From Gammaproteobacteria bacterium (GTDB lineage Bacteria > Pseudomonadota > Gammaproteobacteria > Pseudomonadales > Pseudohongiellaceae), in the NCBI GenBank assembly GCA_024639905.1, contig JAHEGE010000001.1:620001-684000 (forward strand): 64,000 bases of DNA, read 5' to 3'. Below the pieces are notes generated by a model that was not told the origin of the DNA, did not search any database, and worked only from the letters and a program-made list of their open reading frames with translations. A program made the translations under genes and the position numbers. Below, one piece after another: positions 7,610 to 17,092 of the stretch (position 1 is its first letter; the number at the start of each line of letters is the position of its first letter).

Positions 7610-8754
7610 GGCGCCTCCGTGTCGCACTGCGAGAGCGCAAGCGGAAGCTGTTTGTCGCTATCGTAGGTAGGGTCAGATAGGGCGTTCGGGCTGCTGGGTT
7701 CGACGCGTACACCAACACCTAACAGGCGCACCGCGCGCTCGCCGCGCGCGAAGCCTTGCTCGCATAGCGTGAGGAAATTGTCGGGATTTGTGTCGCGCGA
7801 GAGCATCTCGACGGTGGTGGTAACGAAATCGTGAAATTTGAGTTTGACGAACTGCTTTCTGATTACGCTCTCCGCCTCTACTTTCTCGAGGCGTTTGGCG
7901 AGCTTAGGTAGCAATTCGATGAGCGCTGCACGGCAGGTATCGATGTCGGGTAAATCCGTATCGTAGGTGTTTTCTACGCTTACAGATTTGCGGATGCGCT
8001 CGGTAGAAACCGGCCGGTTGTCATTGCCGCGGCTAAGCTCATACAAGCGCTCGCCAAAGCTGCCGAAGTGTTCGCTAAGCTGCTGCGGAGTCAGGCGTCG
8101 CAGGTCTGCGCAGGTATGGAGCTTAAGTCGCTGCATTTTTTTTGCGGTCACTTTGCCGACTCCGTGGAGTTTTTTAACCGGCAGTTTATCGACGAAATCG
8201 GCGATCTCAGAGGGCAGGACAACGAATTGTCCATCGGGCTTATTCCAGTCACTGGCGATCTTCGCTAAAAATTTGTTGGGCGCGATACCCGCAGAGAGCG
8301 TAATGCCAACAAGCTCGCGCACCTCCTCACGTATCGCCGAGGCTATGCGCGTGGCGCTGCCTTCGAAGGCGGCGCAATCGCTGACGTCGAGGTAGGCCTC
8401 GTCTAGCGAGAGCGGCTCGATGAGTTCTGTATAGCGGTTGAACACCGTGTGAATTTGCTGCGATGCGACACGGTATTTTTCCATGTCGGGTCGGATGATG
8501 ATGAGATCGGGGCAGAGCCTGCGGGCGGTTGCGGATGCCATCGCCGAGTGGATGCCGAATTCGCGCGCCTCGTAATTGCAAGTAGCAACGACGCCGCGGC
8601 GCTCGGGAGAGCCGCCGACGGCGATAGGCTTGCCGACCAAGGCAGGGTTGTCGCGCATTTCGATAGAGGCGTAAAAGCAGTCGCAGTCGCAATGTATGAT
8701 CTTGCGTTGACGCGTCTGGCCATTCTCCGTCGCTGTGGCGAGCCCTGCCTCCAT
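7606..8754 (-). CDS. dinB: DNA polymerase IV (Y-family translesion polymerase)
   Basis: Error-prone polymerase that bypasses lesions and rescues stalled forks. The palm motifs are intact: CDCDCFYASIE near residue 23 supplies the first catalytic Asp, and SLDEAYLDVS near residue 114 the Asp-Glu pair. The helix-hairpin-helix region (VKKLHGVGKVTAKKMQ) and the little-finger domain follow. The length of 382 aa is slightly above the usual 350, and QLPLAL near the C-terminus resembles a beta-clamp binding peptide. A run of eight A residues occurs in the coding strand at 8143-8136, over the AKKM codons. I see no LexA box in front, as expected for an internal operon gene 11 bp after serC. Confidence 0.96.
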   Translation of the reverse strand: MEAGLATATENGQTRQRKIIHCDCDCFYASIEMRDNPALVGKPIAVGGSPERRGVVATCNYEAREFGIHSAMASATARRLCPDLIIIRPDMEKYRVASQQIHTVFNRYTELIEPLSLDEAYLDVSDCAAFEGSATRIASAIREEVRELVGITLSAGIAPNKFLAKIASDWNKPDGQFVVLPSEIADFVDKLPVKKLHGVGKVTAKKMQRLKLHTCADLRRLTPQQLSEHFGSFGERLYELSRGNDNRPVSTERIRKSVSVENTYDTDLPDIDTCRAALIELLPKLAKRLEKVEAESVIRKQFVKLKFHDFVTTTVEMLSRDTNPDNFLTLCEQGFARGERAVRLLGVGVRVEPSSPNALSDPTYDSDKQLPLALSQCDTEAP

Positions 8755-8765
8755 GGATTGCTTGC

Positions 8766-9854
8766 CTAGGCGTTGTCGCGCTCGAAATCGCGCATAAAGG
8801 CGGCGAGTGCTTCGCAGCCTGCGACCGGCATGGCATTGTAGATCGAGGCGCGGGCGCCACCTACGTCGCGGTGGCCCTTGAGCGCGTAGAGGCCGTGCTC
8901 TAGTGCTTGATTAACAAACGCATCCAAAAGTTCGGGCTTCGCTAAGTTGAACGTCACGTTCATAATTGAACGATGCGCTGGGTCGGCAACGCCCAAGTAG
9001 AATTCGCTGGCATCAATGACGTCATAAAGCAGTTGCGCCTTGGCTTCATTCTGCGCCTCAAGTGTGGCAACGCCGCCTTGCTCCTTAACCCATTCGAGCA
9101 CAAGGCCCATCATATAGATGGCGAAAGTGTTGTTGGTATTCGACAGTGAATGGCTGCCTGCATAGACGCTGTAATCGAGTAACGCTGGGGTCTGCTCTAA
9201 GGCATGGCCGAGTAGATCTTCGCGGATGATGACTACAGCCAGACCGGCTGGGCCGAGGTTTTTCTGTAGGCCCGCGAATATGACGCCGAACTGGCTGATG
9301 TCGAGCTCCCGCGACAAAAATTCCGAAGTCATGTCAGCGACGAGTGGCACGTCACCGGTTTGTGGAAAGCTATGCCAGCGCGTTCCATAGAGCGTGTTGT
9401 TGCTGGTGATGTGGAGGTAGGCAGTATCTGCCGGTAGGCTTGCAGGATCGAAGGCTGGGATGCGGTCGAAGCCTGAATCTGCGCTGCTCGCTGCGGTGGT
9501 TGCGTTGCCAAAGCGGGCCGCCTCTTTGCGTGCCTTCACACCCCAAGTGCCTGTCTCTATATAGCTCGCCGATTTGCTCGGGCTGCGGCCGAGTAGGTTG
9601 AGGGGCACGGCTGAGAATTGCATCTGCGCGCCGCCGTGCACGTAGAGGATCTTGTAGTTGCTGGGAATATTCGCAAGCTCTATCAGGAGTTCATCGCAGC
9701 GATTGAGCACGGCTTCGAACTCGGGCGAGCGATGACTGATCTCGATCAAGCCGGTGCCCATGCCCTGGTAGTCGAGGAACTCGCGTTGCGCTTTTTGCAT
9801 TACTTCGGCTGGCAGCATGGCTGGGCCCGCGCCAAAATTGTAAACCTGTGTCAT
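8766..9854 (-). CDS. serC: Phosphoserine aminotransferase
   Basis: PLP enzyme converting 3-phosphohydroxypyruvate and glutamate to phosphoserine (serine synthesis, step two); it can also act in the pyridoxal phosphate pathway. It begins YNFGAGPAMLP, the signature of the family, and the PLP lysine lies in FAGLQKNLGPAGL. The GGAQMQFSAVPLNLL segment binds the cofactor phosphate, and HRDVGGARASIYNAMP near the C-terminus is typical. The 362-residue length is normal. It lies 46 bp after serA and 11 bp before dinB in the same direction, so it is almost certainly co-transcribed with serA. Confidence 0.97.
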   Translation of the reverse strand: MTQVYNFGAGPAMLPAEVMQKAQREFLDYQGMGTGLIEISHRSPEFEAVLNRCDELLIELANIPSNYKILYVHGGAQMQFSAVPLNLLGRSPSKSASYIETGTWGVKARKEAARFGNATTAASSADSGFDRIPAFDPASLPADTAYLHITSNNTLYGTRWHSFPQTGDVPLVADMTSEFLSRELDISQFGVIFAGLQKNLGPAGLAVVIIREDLLGHALEQTPALLDYSVYAGSHSLSNTNNTFAIYMMGLVLEWVKEQGGVATLEAQNEAKAQLLYDVIDASEFYLGVADPAHRSIMNVTFNLAKPELLDAFVNQALEHGLYALKGHRDVGGARASIYNAMPVAGCEALAAFMRDFERDNA

Positions 9855-9900
9855 TGTCGTCTTCCTAGTGTGAACGTGCGTTAGCGTTGCTTAAGCGCGA

Positions 9901-11076
9901 TTAGATCAGCGTTACCTTGATGACGTTATCGATCGCGGCGATCGCGGTGAGCGACTCCTGCGAAGGTGTGCTCTCAAGGTCGATGAGGTTATAGGCGATA
10001 TCGTTACGGCTTTTGTTAATCATGTCGAGCACGTTGATGTTCTGGTCGGACAACACGGCTAGAATTTGACCGAGCATCTTCGGCACGTTGCGATTGCTAA
10101 TGGCGAGTCGCGTACCGGGAGCTGCATCGCCGGCGCGGTCGAGGCTGAGTGCAGGGAAATTAACTGAGTTACGAATATGACCGTTGTCGAGGAAGTCCAT
10201 GAGCTGGTCGGCCGCCATCACCGCGCAGTTTTCTTCGGCTTCGCGTGTGCTCGCGCCGATATGGGGCATGGCAATGACGTCGTCGCGGCCCATCAGCTCG
10301 TGGCGAGGGAAGTCGCACACATAGCGGCCGAGTGTCTTCGCCTCGAGCGCGCGCAGCAGGGCGTCGGGGTCGACGATCTCATCGCGGGCGAAATTGATCA
10401 GACTCGTTCCGGGGCGCATCGCCGCGAAGAGCTCATCGTTGATTAATCCGCGTGTGGCGTCTATCGCCGGCAGATGGAGAGTAATGAAGTCTGAGCTGGC
10501 GACGAGCGCCGCGAGGTTTTCGATGCGTTTGACGCTACTCGGCAGGCGCCAGGCAGCTTCCACAGACAGCGCGGGGTCGTAGCCCTGCACGCGCATGCCG
10601 AGGCTCAATGCCATCTCGGCGACTAACGACCCGATCGCACCTAGACCGACGACACCGAGAGTCTTGCCTGCTATTTCGCCACCGGCGAAGCGTTTCTTTT
10701 CTGCCTCCATGAGCTTCGAGAGTTCGGCGTGATCACTGAGGTGAGCTTGCGATTGCGCGAAGGCAATGCCTGGCACAATACCTCGCGAGGCGAGCAGAAG
10801 GCCGCATAGCACGAGCTCTTTTACTGCGTTGGCGTTGGCGCCCGGCGTGTTGAACACCACGATGCCCTGTTCGGTGCAAGCATCCACCGGCACGTTATTG
10901 GTTCCTGCGCCGGCGCGAGCGATGGCGCTTGCGCCCTGCAGCTCATCTACTGACAGTTTATGGCTGCGCAGGAGTATGGCGTCGGCGTCAGGGGCGTCCG
11001 CAGACACGGTGTATCCTGCGGGGAAGCGATTGAGGCCGAGCGGGGAGATAGCATTGTAGGTCTTGATCGTTGGCAT
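9901..11076 (-). CDS. serA: D-3-phosphoglycerate dehydrogenase with ACT domain
   Basis: Catalyses the NAD-dependent first step of serine synthesis from 3-phosphoglycerate. The N-terminal substrate domain contains RAGAGTNNVPVDAC. The Rossmann domain has GVVGLGAIGS at about residues 145-154. The catalytic Arg is in NFARDEIVD and the His in PHIGASTREAEEN. An ACT domain (about residues 320-391, NRNVPKMLGQILAVLSD) suggests serine feedback control. I choose the ATG at 11076 because AAAGGACAGGACACC precedes it; an in-frame ATG at 11127 lacks this. The product is 391 aa, the short SerA type. It is the first gene of the serA-serC-dinB-greB run. Confidence 0.96.
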   Translation of the reverse strand: MPTIKTYNAISPLGLNRFPAGYTVSADAPDADAILLRSHKLSVDELQGASAIARAGAGTNNVPVDACTEQGIVVFNTPGANANAVKELVLCGLLLASRGIVPGIAFAQSQAHLSDHAELSKLMEAEKKRFAGGEIAGKTLGVVGLGAIGSLVAEMALSLGMRVQGYDPALSVEAAWRLPSSVKRIENLAALVASSDFITLHLPAIDATRGLINDELFAAMRPGTSLINFARDEIVDPDALLRALEAKTLGRYVCDFPRHELMGRDDVIAMPHIGASTREAEENCAVMAADQLMDFLDNGHIRNSVNFPALSLDRAGDAAPGTRLAISNRNVPKMLGQILAVLSDQNINVLDMINKSRNDIAYNLIDLESTPSQESLTAIAAIDNVIKVTLI

Positions 11077-11345
11077 GGTGTCCTGTCCTTTCAGCATGGC
11101 TTGTCGCTGCGCGCTCTGGATGTCCAAAACCAGCGGGGCAGGCCTCTCTATAAGGGGCCTGTTCGGTAGTCCTGCTAGGCGGATAAGCAGCTAGCGTGGA
11201 GAGGCTTAGGCTTGGGGCTAGTGGAGGCCGGCGACAGTGTGGCTCAATTATGGAGTGAAACGCCCTTAAACTCCAGACGGCGCTTATTCGTCGAGCGTTA
11301 ATCTGCGTTATGATGCAAATCCTGTCACTGTTAGAGGAGCGACTC

Positions 11346-12242
11346 ATGTCGATATCACACGATGACTCCCCAGCGGGTCTGGCTCAGGCGGGGCTCGTGC
11401 CCGGCGCGCCGGTCGACTTAGCCACCGGCGCGGTGCGAGTCCGCCGTCTGCTTGGCCTAAATCCAGGCCCTATGACCGGTCCCGGCACCAATAGCTATTT
11501 GCTAGGGACGCAGTCGCTCACGTTGATTGATCCGGGCCCCATCGACGCTGCTCAGCAGCAAAATTTTCTCGACGCCATCGGCGATGCGACGCTTACCAAC
11601 ATCGTGGTCACTCACACGCACGGCGATCACTCTCCTGCCGCCAAGGGGCTCGCTGCGCTCACCGGCGCACGCCTGATCGGGCTTAATGCGCCCGATGCGG
11701 CTGGGCAAGACCACAGCTTCGTCTCGGACAGGGTTTGTACAGACGGCGATGTTATCGCTTGCCAAGATGGCGCGAGCCACTATTCCTTGCAGCTCGTTCA
11801 CACTCCCGGACACGTATCGAACCACCTGTGTGTCCTGCTGCGCGAAGAAGGCATGCTGTTTACCGGCGACCATGTGCTGCAAGGGACGACGCCAGTGATT
11901 CTGCCGCCCGATGGGAATATGAGTGATTACCTCAACTCCCTAACACGCCTGCTTGAATTGCCGTTGGTAAGCCTCGCTCCTGCCCATGGTGAAATGATGC
12001 TTGCGCCGTTTACCGAGATCGAAAAGCTCATTGCCCATCGGCTGAAACGCGAGGCGAAAATCCTCGGGGCTCTGCGAGAGCTAGGGGAATGTAGCGATGA
12101 CGACTTGGTGCAAAAGGCCTATGACGATGTCGGCAGTCATTTGCTCGTGTGGGCGAAGAAGACGATGAGTGCTCACTTGATCAAACTTGAGCAAGACGGT
12201 CTTGCGCTGTTCGACGCGCCGCTGTGGAAAGCGGTGCGCTAA
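11346..12242 (+). CDS. MBL-fold metallo-hydrolase, LACTB2-like
   Basis: A 298-residue metallo-beta-lactamase-fold hydrolase. The zinc ligands are visible in order: THTHGDHSPA (HxHxDH), HTPGHVSNH, FTGDHVLQG and APAHGEMM. After the hydrolase domain comes a C-terminal winged-helix-like region (about 225-298: EAKILGALRELGECSDDDLVQKAYD). This arrangement matches LACTB2-type proteins, which in eukaryotes act as RNA endonucleases; bacterial substrates are not settled. The ATG at 11346 follows GAGGAGCGACTC, so I prefer it over the ATG at 11310. It faces serA across a shared promoter region and is followed within 3 bp by the GIY-YIG gene. Confidence 0.88.
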   Translation: MSISHDDSPAGLAQAGLVPGAPVDLATGAVRVRRLLGLNPGPMTGPGTNSYLLGTQSLTLIDPGPIDAAQQQNFLDAIGDATLTNIVVTHTHGDHSPAAKGLAALTGARLIGLNAPDAAGQDHSFVSDRVCTDGDVIACQDGASHYSLQLVHTPGHVSNHLCVLLREEGMLFTGDHVLQGTTPVILPPDGNMSDYLNSLTRLLELPLVSLAPAHGEMMLAPFTEIEKLIAHRLKREAKILGALRELGECSDDDLVQKAYDDVGSHLLVWAKKTMSAHLIKLEQDGLALFDAPLWKAVR

Positions 12243-12244
12243 CG

Positions 12245-12565
12245 ATGACAGGAGAGGTTGCGCAACCACAGACTTGGTATTTGTACCTACTGCGCCGTGC
12301 AGACGGCGGCCTCTATACTGGCATCAGCACCGACGTGGCGAGACGCTTTGAGCAGCATGCGAGCGGCAAGGGCGCGCGGTCATTACGGGGTAAGGCTTTG
12401 CTTGGTATTGACTACAGCCGACTAATCGGGTCGCGTTCGCTAGCGACACGGGCCGAGTACCGCGCTAAGCGGCTGAGTAAACAAGAAAAAGAGGCCTTAG
12501 TCACGGCGCAGCCCGAATTGCCGACTCTGCTTAGGCTGTTGGAGTTGGCGGAATCTACTCCATAG
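12245..12565 (+). CDS. GIY-YIG nuclease-domain protein (YhbQ/UPF0213 type)
   Basis: A compact 106-residue protein that is essentially one GIY-YIG nuclease domain. The motif appears as WYLYLLRRADGGLYTGIS, with Leu in place of the first Ile-Tyr pair and YTG as the second half. The family's catalytic Arg is in DVARRFEQHASG. Relatives such as E. coli YhbQ have nuclease folds and possible DNA-repair roles, but no firm function. The start at 12245 lies two bases after the stop of the MBL-fold gene, indicating an operon. It ends two bases before the stop of the convergent antiporter gene. Confidence 0.9.
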   Translation: MTGEVAQPQTWYLYLLRRADGGLYTGISTDVARRFEQHASGKGARSLRGKALLGIDYSRLIGSRSLATRAEYRAKRLSKQEKEALVTAQPELPTLLRLLELAESTP

Positions 12566-12567
12566 CG

Positions 12568-14040
12568 CTAAGCGCTGGCTTCAAGACCGGCTCCCTCGGG
12601 TGCTAGCGGCGAGATCTTGAAGTTCAAGAAGCCATAGATTACCGCGACGACAGGGCAGATGAGGTTAAAAAAGCAGTAGGGAAGATAGGCGAATGTCGCC
12701 ACGCCTAGTGTGCCGGCCATGTAAGCGCCGCAGGTGTTCCACGGGATAAGCGGCGAGGTCATGGTGGCTGCATCTTCGAGAGTGCGTGAAAGATTCTTTG
12801 GGTCTAAATGGCGATTTGCGTACTCTTCTTTATACATTCTGCCGGGCAAGACGATGGCGATGTACTGATCTGACGTGATGATATTCGCGCCGATGCAAGT
12901 GCCGATAGTCGTCGCGATGAGGCTGCCAGTGCTGTGGACGAACGATAGCGTCGTCTGCACCAAGCGTTGCAACAAGCCGGTGTAGTCCATTGCCGCGCCG
13001 AACACCATCGCGCACAAAATCAACCACACCGTATTGAGCATCGAGCTCATTCCGCCCCGGCTCATGAGATCGTCGAGGGTGGCGTTGCCGCTTTCGAGCA
13101 CGAAGCCGTCGAACAGCGTCTGCCAAATGCCTTTGAAGATGCCGAGCGCGAGACTCGGCGCATCGCCCGCCATGGCGTTAAGTGCCTTTCCCTGGAACAC
13201 CAAAGCGAGTACGACGGCGAGAGCTGCGCCGGCAAGGATCGTAGGGATGGGCGGGAGGCGCTTGTTCGCCATGAACAAGAGTGCCGCTACCGGCAGCAGC
13301 ATAAAGGGATTGATCGTGAAGTTTTCCTGGATCAGCCGCATCGTGATGGCGAGGTCGTCGGCGCTCGCACTGGTGTCGATGTTGAGGCCGAGGATGACAT
13401 ACAAGACGATGGCAATAAGGATGCTGGGTATCGTCGTCCACACCATATGGCCGATGTGGCTAAACAAATCCGTGCCGGCCACGGCTGGTGCGAGGTTGGT
13501 CGTCTCGGACAGGGGCGACATTTTGTCGCCGAAATAGGCGCCGGAGATAATCGCACCGGCGGTGATGTCGAGCGATAGGCCGAGTCCCGCTGCGGCACCG
13601 ATAAGCGCGATACCCACGGTGCCGGCGACGGTCCATGAGCTGCCAATACTGAGCGCGATGAGTCCGCAGATGATGCAGCTGGCGGCATAGAAAATAGACG
13701 GATCGAGGATAAGCAGGCTGTAGTAGATCATCGTCGGCACGGTGCCCGAGAGTATCCACGTGCCGATTAATACGCCGACGCTAAAAAGGATAAGAATGGG
13801 TCTTAAGGAAATAGTGATGCCAGCGACGATCGCGTCTTCGATCGCGGGCCAGGTCAGGCCGTTGCGCCAGCCGATGGCGGCAGCTAATGCGGCGCCGACA
13901 CAGAGGGCGATTTGGTTGGGGCCATAACTGGCATCTTCGCCAAAGAGATAAACCGAAAAAGAGAGCAGGGCGACGAGCCCGGCGACGGGGATTAGGGCCT
14001 GGGCAAGGCTAGGTTCTTTGTTGTCTTTACTGTCAATCAT
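12568..14040 (-). CDS. nhaC: Na+/H+ antiporter, NhaC family
   Basis: A polytopic inner-membrane antiporter of 490 residues, with roughly 12 hydrophobic segments starting at ALIPVAGLVALLSFSVYLF. Family hallmarks include the GVLIGTWILSGTVPTMIYY segment, the GSSWTVAGTVG and GAAAGLGLSLDITAG region, and YFGDKMSPLSETTNL, which resembles the NhaC ion-binding stretch. It probably exports sodium in exchange for protons, useful to a marine or saline organism. Malate/lactate-coupled relatives (MleN type) share this fold, so the substrate could include a carboxylate. The gene is alone and divergent from proA. Confidence 0.9.
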   Translation of the reverse strand: MIDSKDNKEPSLAQALIPVAGLVALLSFSVYLFGEDASYGPNQIALCVGAALAAAIGWRNGLTWPAIEDAIVAGITISLRPILILFSVGVLIGTWILSGTVPTMIYYSLLILDPSIFYAASCIICGLIALSIGSSWTVAGTVGIALIGAAAGLGLSLDITAGAIISGAYFGDKMSPLSETTNLAPAVAGTDLFSHIGHMVWTTIPSILIAIVLYVILGLNIDTSASADDLAITMRLIQENFTINPFMLLPVAALLFMANKRLPPIPTILAGAALAVVLALVFQGKALNAMAGDAPSLALGIFKGIWQTLFDGFVLESGNATLDDLMSRGGMSSMLNTVWLILCAMVFGAAMDYTGLLQRLVQTTLSFVHSTGSLIATTIGTCIGANIITSDQYIAIVLPGRMYKEEYANRHLDPKNLSRTLEDAATMTSPLIPWNTCGAYMAGTLGVATFAYLPYCFFNLICPVVAVIYGFLNFKISPLAPEGAGLEASA

Positions 14041-14233
14041 GCTGTCTCGCTAGATGGGCGGCGGCGCGGCGGCGGCGCGAACGAGGCCCGAGAATAAGCC
14101 GCAAACGCAGCCTCTGTCCAATGCATGACACATCCTGGCGCAGAAAACCGAGTCCGCACGTGCATTTGGCAGACCGCAATCAGCGGCTAGGGTATACTTG
14201 CCTGCATTTGTAGCGCGATAAAAGACCAAGCCC

Positions 14234-15493
14234 ATGACAGACATTAAGCAGTACATGCAAGACATCGGTGCGCGCGCGCGCGCCGCCTCCGCGACTATCG
14301 CTAAGGCAAGCAGTGGCCAGAAGAATGCGGCGCTGCTGGCGATCGCTGCGCAGATAGAGGCAAGCCGAGACGCTTTGCTCGCGGGCAATGCGCTGGATAT
14401 GGCCGCAGGGCGAGAGAAGGGACTCGATGCAGCGTTGCTCGACCGCCTCGAACTCACTGCCGGGCGCATCGACGGTATGTTGGAAGGGCTTCGTCAAGTC
14501 GCGACACTCGACGACCCGGTCGGCGCCATTAGCGAACTAAAACCGCGTCCCAGCGGCATTCAAGTGGGCCGCATGCGTGTGCCCCTTGGCGTCATCGGTA
14601 TCATCTACGAGTCGCGTCCTAATGTGACCTGTGAGGCTGCAAGCCTGTGCTTAAAGTCTGGCAACGCGACTATTTTGCGCGGTGGGTCTGAGGCGCTGCA
14701 CTCGAACCAAGCAATCGCCGCCTGTATTACGGCAGGGCTTGCCGATGCTGGACTGCCAAGCGATGTGGTGCAGGTGCTCGACAGGCGCGATCGCGAGGCG
14801 GTAGGGGAGCTCATCACCATGCCTGAATTCGTCGACGTGATTGTCCCTCGAGGGGGTAAGGGGCTTATCGAGCGCATCAGTCGCGATGCTCGCGTGCCAG
14901 TAATCAAGCATTTAGACGGCAACTGCCATCTGTACATCGAAAGCGCGGCGGATTTGGATAAAGCACAGCGAGTTGCGATTAACGCGAAGACGCAGCGGGT
15001 CGGCACGTGTTGCACTCTCGAATCGCTGTTAGTCGACGAGGCGATTGCGGCGCAGACGCTGCCGCGGCTCGCTGCCGAATTCGCTGAGCATGGCGTAGAG
15101 CTGCGCGGCTGTCCCGCGACACTCGCGCTGGTTGCTGCTGCCGTGCCGGCCACGGACGCCGACTGGGGCGAGGAATACCTCGCGCCTATCCTGTCGGTGA
15201 AAATTGTTGCGGACCTGGACGAGGCGATAGCCCACATTAATCGTTACAGTTCGGGGCATACAGAATCTATTGTCACCGAAGACTACACCAAGGCTCAGCG
15301 TTTCTTGAGGGAAGTCGATTCGAGTTCGGTGATGATTAACGCCTCGACGCGTTTCGCCGATGGGTTCGAATACGGCCTCGGTGCCGAGATCGGTATCTCG
15401 ACCGACAAGCTGCACGCACGTGGCCCAGTTGGGCTCGAGGGGCTTACCTCGCAGAAGTACATCGTTCTCGGCGACGGACATATCCGCACGTGA
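14234..15493 (+). CDS. proA: Gamma-glutamyl phosphate reductase
   Basis: Reduces gamma-glutamyl phosphate to glutamate semialdehyde with NADPH, the second step of proline synthesis. The aldehyde-dehydrogenase-like fold is complete: [16 protein letters not shown], the nucleotide-binding [12 protein letters not shown], and the catalytic cysteine in [13 protein letters not shown]. The 419-residue length is normal. The C-terminus includes [25 protein letters not shown], diagnostic for ProA. A TATACT hexamer at 14193-14198, 36 bp before the start, could be the -10, but no good -35 lies at 17 bp. The stop overlaps the nadD start (GTGA), and the order proA-nadD-rsfS-rlmH matches Pseudomonas. Confidence 0.97.
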   Translation: MTDIKQYMQDIGARARAASATIAKASSGQKNAALLAIAAQIEASRDALLAGNALDMAAGREKGLDAALLDRLELTAGRIDGMLEGLRQVATLDDPVGAISELKPRPSGIQVGRMRVPLGVIGIIYESRPNVTCEAASLCLKSGNATILRGGSEALHSNQAIAACITAGLADAGLPSDVVQVLDRRDREAVGELITMPEFVDVIVPRGGKGLIERISRDARVPVIKHLDGNCHLYIESAADLDKAQRVAINAKTQRVGTCCTLESLLVDEAIAAQTLPRLAAEFAEHGVELRGCPATLALVAAAVPATDADWGEEYLAPILSVKIVADLDEAIAHINRYSSGHTESIVTEDYTKAQRFLREVDSSSVMINASTRFADGFEYGLGAEIGISTDKLHARGPVGLEGLTSQKYIVLGDGHIRT

Positions 15494-16134
15494 GGCAACG
15501 GGTCGGCGTCTATGGCGGCATGTTCGACCCGGTGCATAAAGGGCATCTCGCGCTCGCACGCTACGCACAGCAAGCCCTCAATCTAGATAAAGTGCTATTC
15601 GTGCCGTGCAAGTTACCGAATCACCGTGAGGCGGCGCATGCGAGCGGCAGCCAGCGGTTAGCGATGTTGCGCCTGGCCTGCGAGGGCGAGCCGGGCTTCG
15701 AGCCAAGTGCCGTGGAGCTGGAGCGCGACGGCGTGTCCTATAGTGTCGATACCCTTGCCGAGCTGCGCAGCGAGCACGAGGACCTCGTCTTTTTGATGGG
15801 ACGCGATGCGCTAGCCTCGCTGCCGCGTTGGGAGCGTTGGGAGACATTGCTCGACGAGGGGCTCACCGCCGTGGTCTCGCGCCCAGATGCGGTCGTCGCA
15901 AACGACGTGGCGCAGACTCTTCGGCTTGCCGATCGGTTGGCGGAGTCCCCCGAGGCCTTGTTTGCTGCGCGCCGCGGGAGGCTCATATTGCTCGATGGCT
16001 TGGCCAATTCGTTGTCATCGAGTGCCGTACGCGGCGAGCTGGCACGCGGAAAGGGGGCTGGCGAGGCGCTGCCCGCAGCAGTTCAGGGTTTTATCCGCGC
16101 CGAGCGGCTCTACGGGTTTAATCAAGAAATTTAG
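15490..16134 (+). CDS. nadD: Nicotinate-nucleotide adenylyltransferase
   Basis: Joins nicotinate mononucleotide and ATP to give deamido-NAD in the cytoplasm. The nucleotidyltransferase signature is near the N-terminus as [13 protein letters not shown] (HxGH type), and the second motif appears as [11 protein letters not shown], a variant of ISSTxIR. The 214-residue length is normal. The start is GTG at 15490, four bases inside proA, so translation is probably coupled. With nadE at 56392 the window holds the last two enzymes of NAD synthesis, in separate operons. Confidence 0.95.
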   Translation: MRQRVGVYGGMFDPVHKGHLALARYAQQALNLDKVLFVPCKLPNHREAAHASGSQRLAMLRLACEGEPGFEPSAVELERDGVSYSVDTLAELRSEHEDLVFLMGRDALASLPRWERWETLLDEGLTAVVSRPDAVVANDVAQTLRLADRLAESPEALFAARRGRLILLDGLANSLSSSAVRGELARGKGAGEALPAAVQGFIRAERLYGFNQEI

Positions 16135-16178
16135 TTCAGATAGTTCTTTAATAAAATGATATACAAGGAAATACTTAG

Positions 16179-16550
16179 TTGTCGAAATCGAAAGCATTAA
16201 ACAGCGAACAGCTGTCGCAATTGGCAGTCACAGCGCTCGAAGACATGAAGGGTCAGGCAATACGCAGCATCAACGTCGCTAACCTCACCTCGATAACCGA
16301 CTACATGGTCATTGTCACGGGTACGTCGAGCACTCACGTGAAGGCGTTAGCCGACTCGGTCGACAAGGCTGCGAAAGAGGCCGGCCAGCGCGTGAAAAGC
16401 ATCGAGGGCAAGATGCAAGCTGAGTGGGTATTGGTCGACCTCGGAGATGTTGTCGTCCACATCATGGTTGCGCCTATGCGCGCGCTGTACAACCTCGAAG
16501 AACTGTGGAGCTTTGCTACAGCTGCAGCCGACCCGCAGCCTGAGGCTTAG
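16179..16550 (+). CDS. rsfS: Ribosome silencing factor RsfS
   Basis: Binds protein uL14 on the large subunit and blocks subunit joining when nutrients are scarce. The 123-residue protein shows the family core: ALEDMKGQAIRSINVANLTSI, DYMVIVTGTSSTHVKALAD, and WVLVDLGDVVVHIM with the MRALYNLEELW tail. The start is TTG at 16179 with AAGGAA about ten bases upstream; no better in-frame start exists. It follows nadD by 44 bp and precedes rlmH by 8 bp, the usual arrangement. Confidence 0.95.
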   Translation: MSKSKALNSEQLSQLAVTALEDMKGQAIRSINVANLTSITDYMVIVTGTSSTHVKALADSVDKAAKEAGQRVKSIEGKMQAEWVLVDLGDVVVHIMVAPMRALYNLEELWSFATAAADPQPEA

Positions 16551-16558
16551 GCTGATCT

Positions 16559-17029
16559 GTGAAGCTTAGGCTTATCAGCATCGGTACGAAAATGCCGCGC
16601 TGGGTACAGGAAGGCGTGGCTGAATACAGCAAGCGTATAGTCGGCGATTTGGGTTTTAGCCTCCTGGAATTGCCGATGGCGAAGCGAACCAAGACGCAGT
16701 CGGCAGAGGTCTGTCGGGAAAAAGAGGGCGAGGCGATTCTAGCTGCGCTGAATCAGGCCGACTATGTGGTAAGCCTCGAGGTTTTGGGTAAACCGCTCGA
16801 CACGCCGGGTCTTGCCAAGCGGTTGGAGCATTTTAAGCGCGAGGGGCGTAACGTCTGCCTGCTCGTCGGCGGCCCAGACGGCTTGTCTGGCGCCTGTGCC
16901 GCCCGTGCGGATGAAAGCTGGTCGCTATCGGCGCTCACGCTGCCTCATCCCCTAGTGAGGGTGTTATTAACCGAGCAGCTTTACCGCGCGTCCAGCTTGA
17001 ATAAGGGCCACCCGTACCACAGGGCTTAG
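16559..17029 (+). CDS. rlmH: 23S rRNA pseudouridine1915 N3-methyltransferase RlmH
   Basis: SPOUT-class methyltransferase that modifies pseudouridine 1915 in helix 69 of assembled ribosomes using S-adenosylmethionine. The trefoil-knot motifs are clear: VCLLVGGPDGL and LTLPHPLVRVLLTEQLYRA, ending in the active-site HPYHRA. The length of 156 aa is the family norm. It starts with GTG at 16559, following rsfS by 8 bp. The next gene, for PBP2, begins 63 bp later in the same direction. Confidence 0.97.
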   Translation: MKLRLISIGTKMPRWVQEGVAEYSKRIVGDLGFSLLELPMAKRTKTQSAEVCREKEGEAILAALNQADYVVSLEVLGKPLDTPGLAKRLEHFKREGRNVCLLVGGPDGLSGACAARADESWSLSALTLPHPLVRVLLTEQLYRASSLNKGHPYHRA

Positions 17030-17092
17030 TGGGTGCTCAGAGAAAACTTTATCTAGATCGCGGTGTCATAGCAAGACGAGTGAGGGATTGAA

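Noticed and set aside
12967..13578. 203-codon antisense frame within nhaC
   Set aside because: Shadow of the antiporter gene; the product is rich in His, Arg and Gln with no hydrophobic or catalytic pattern.
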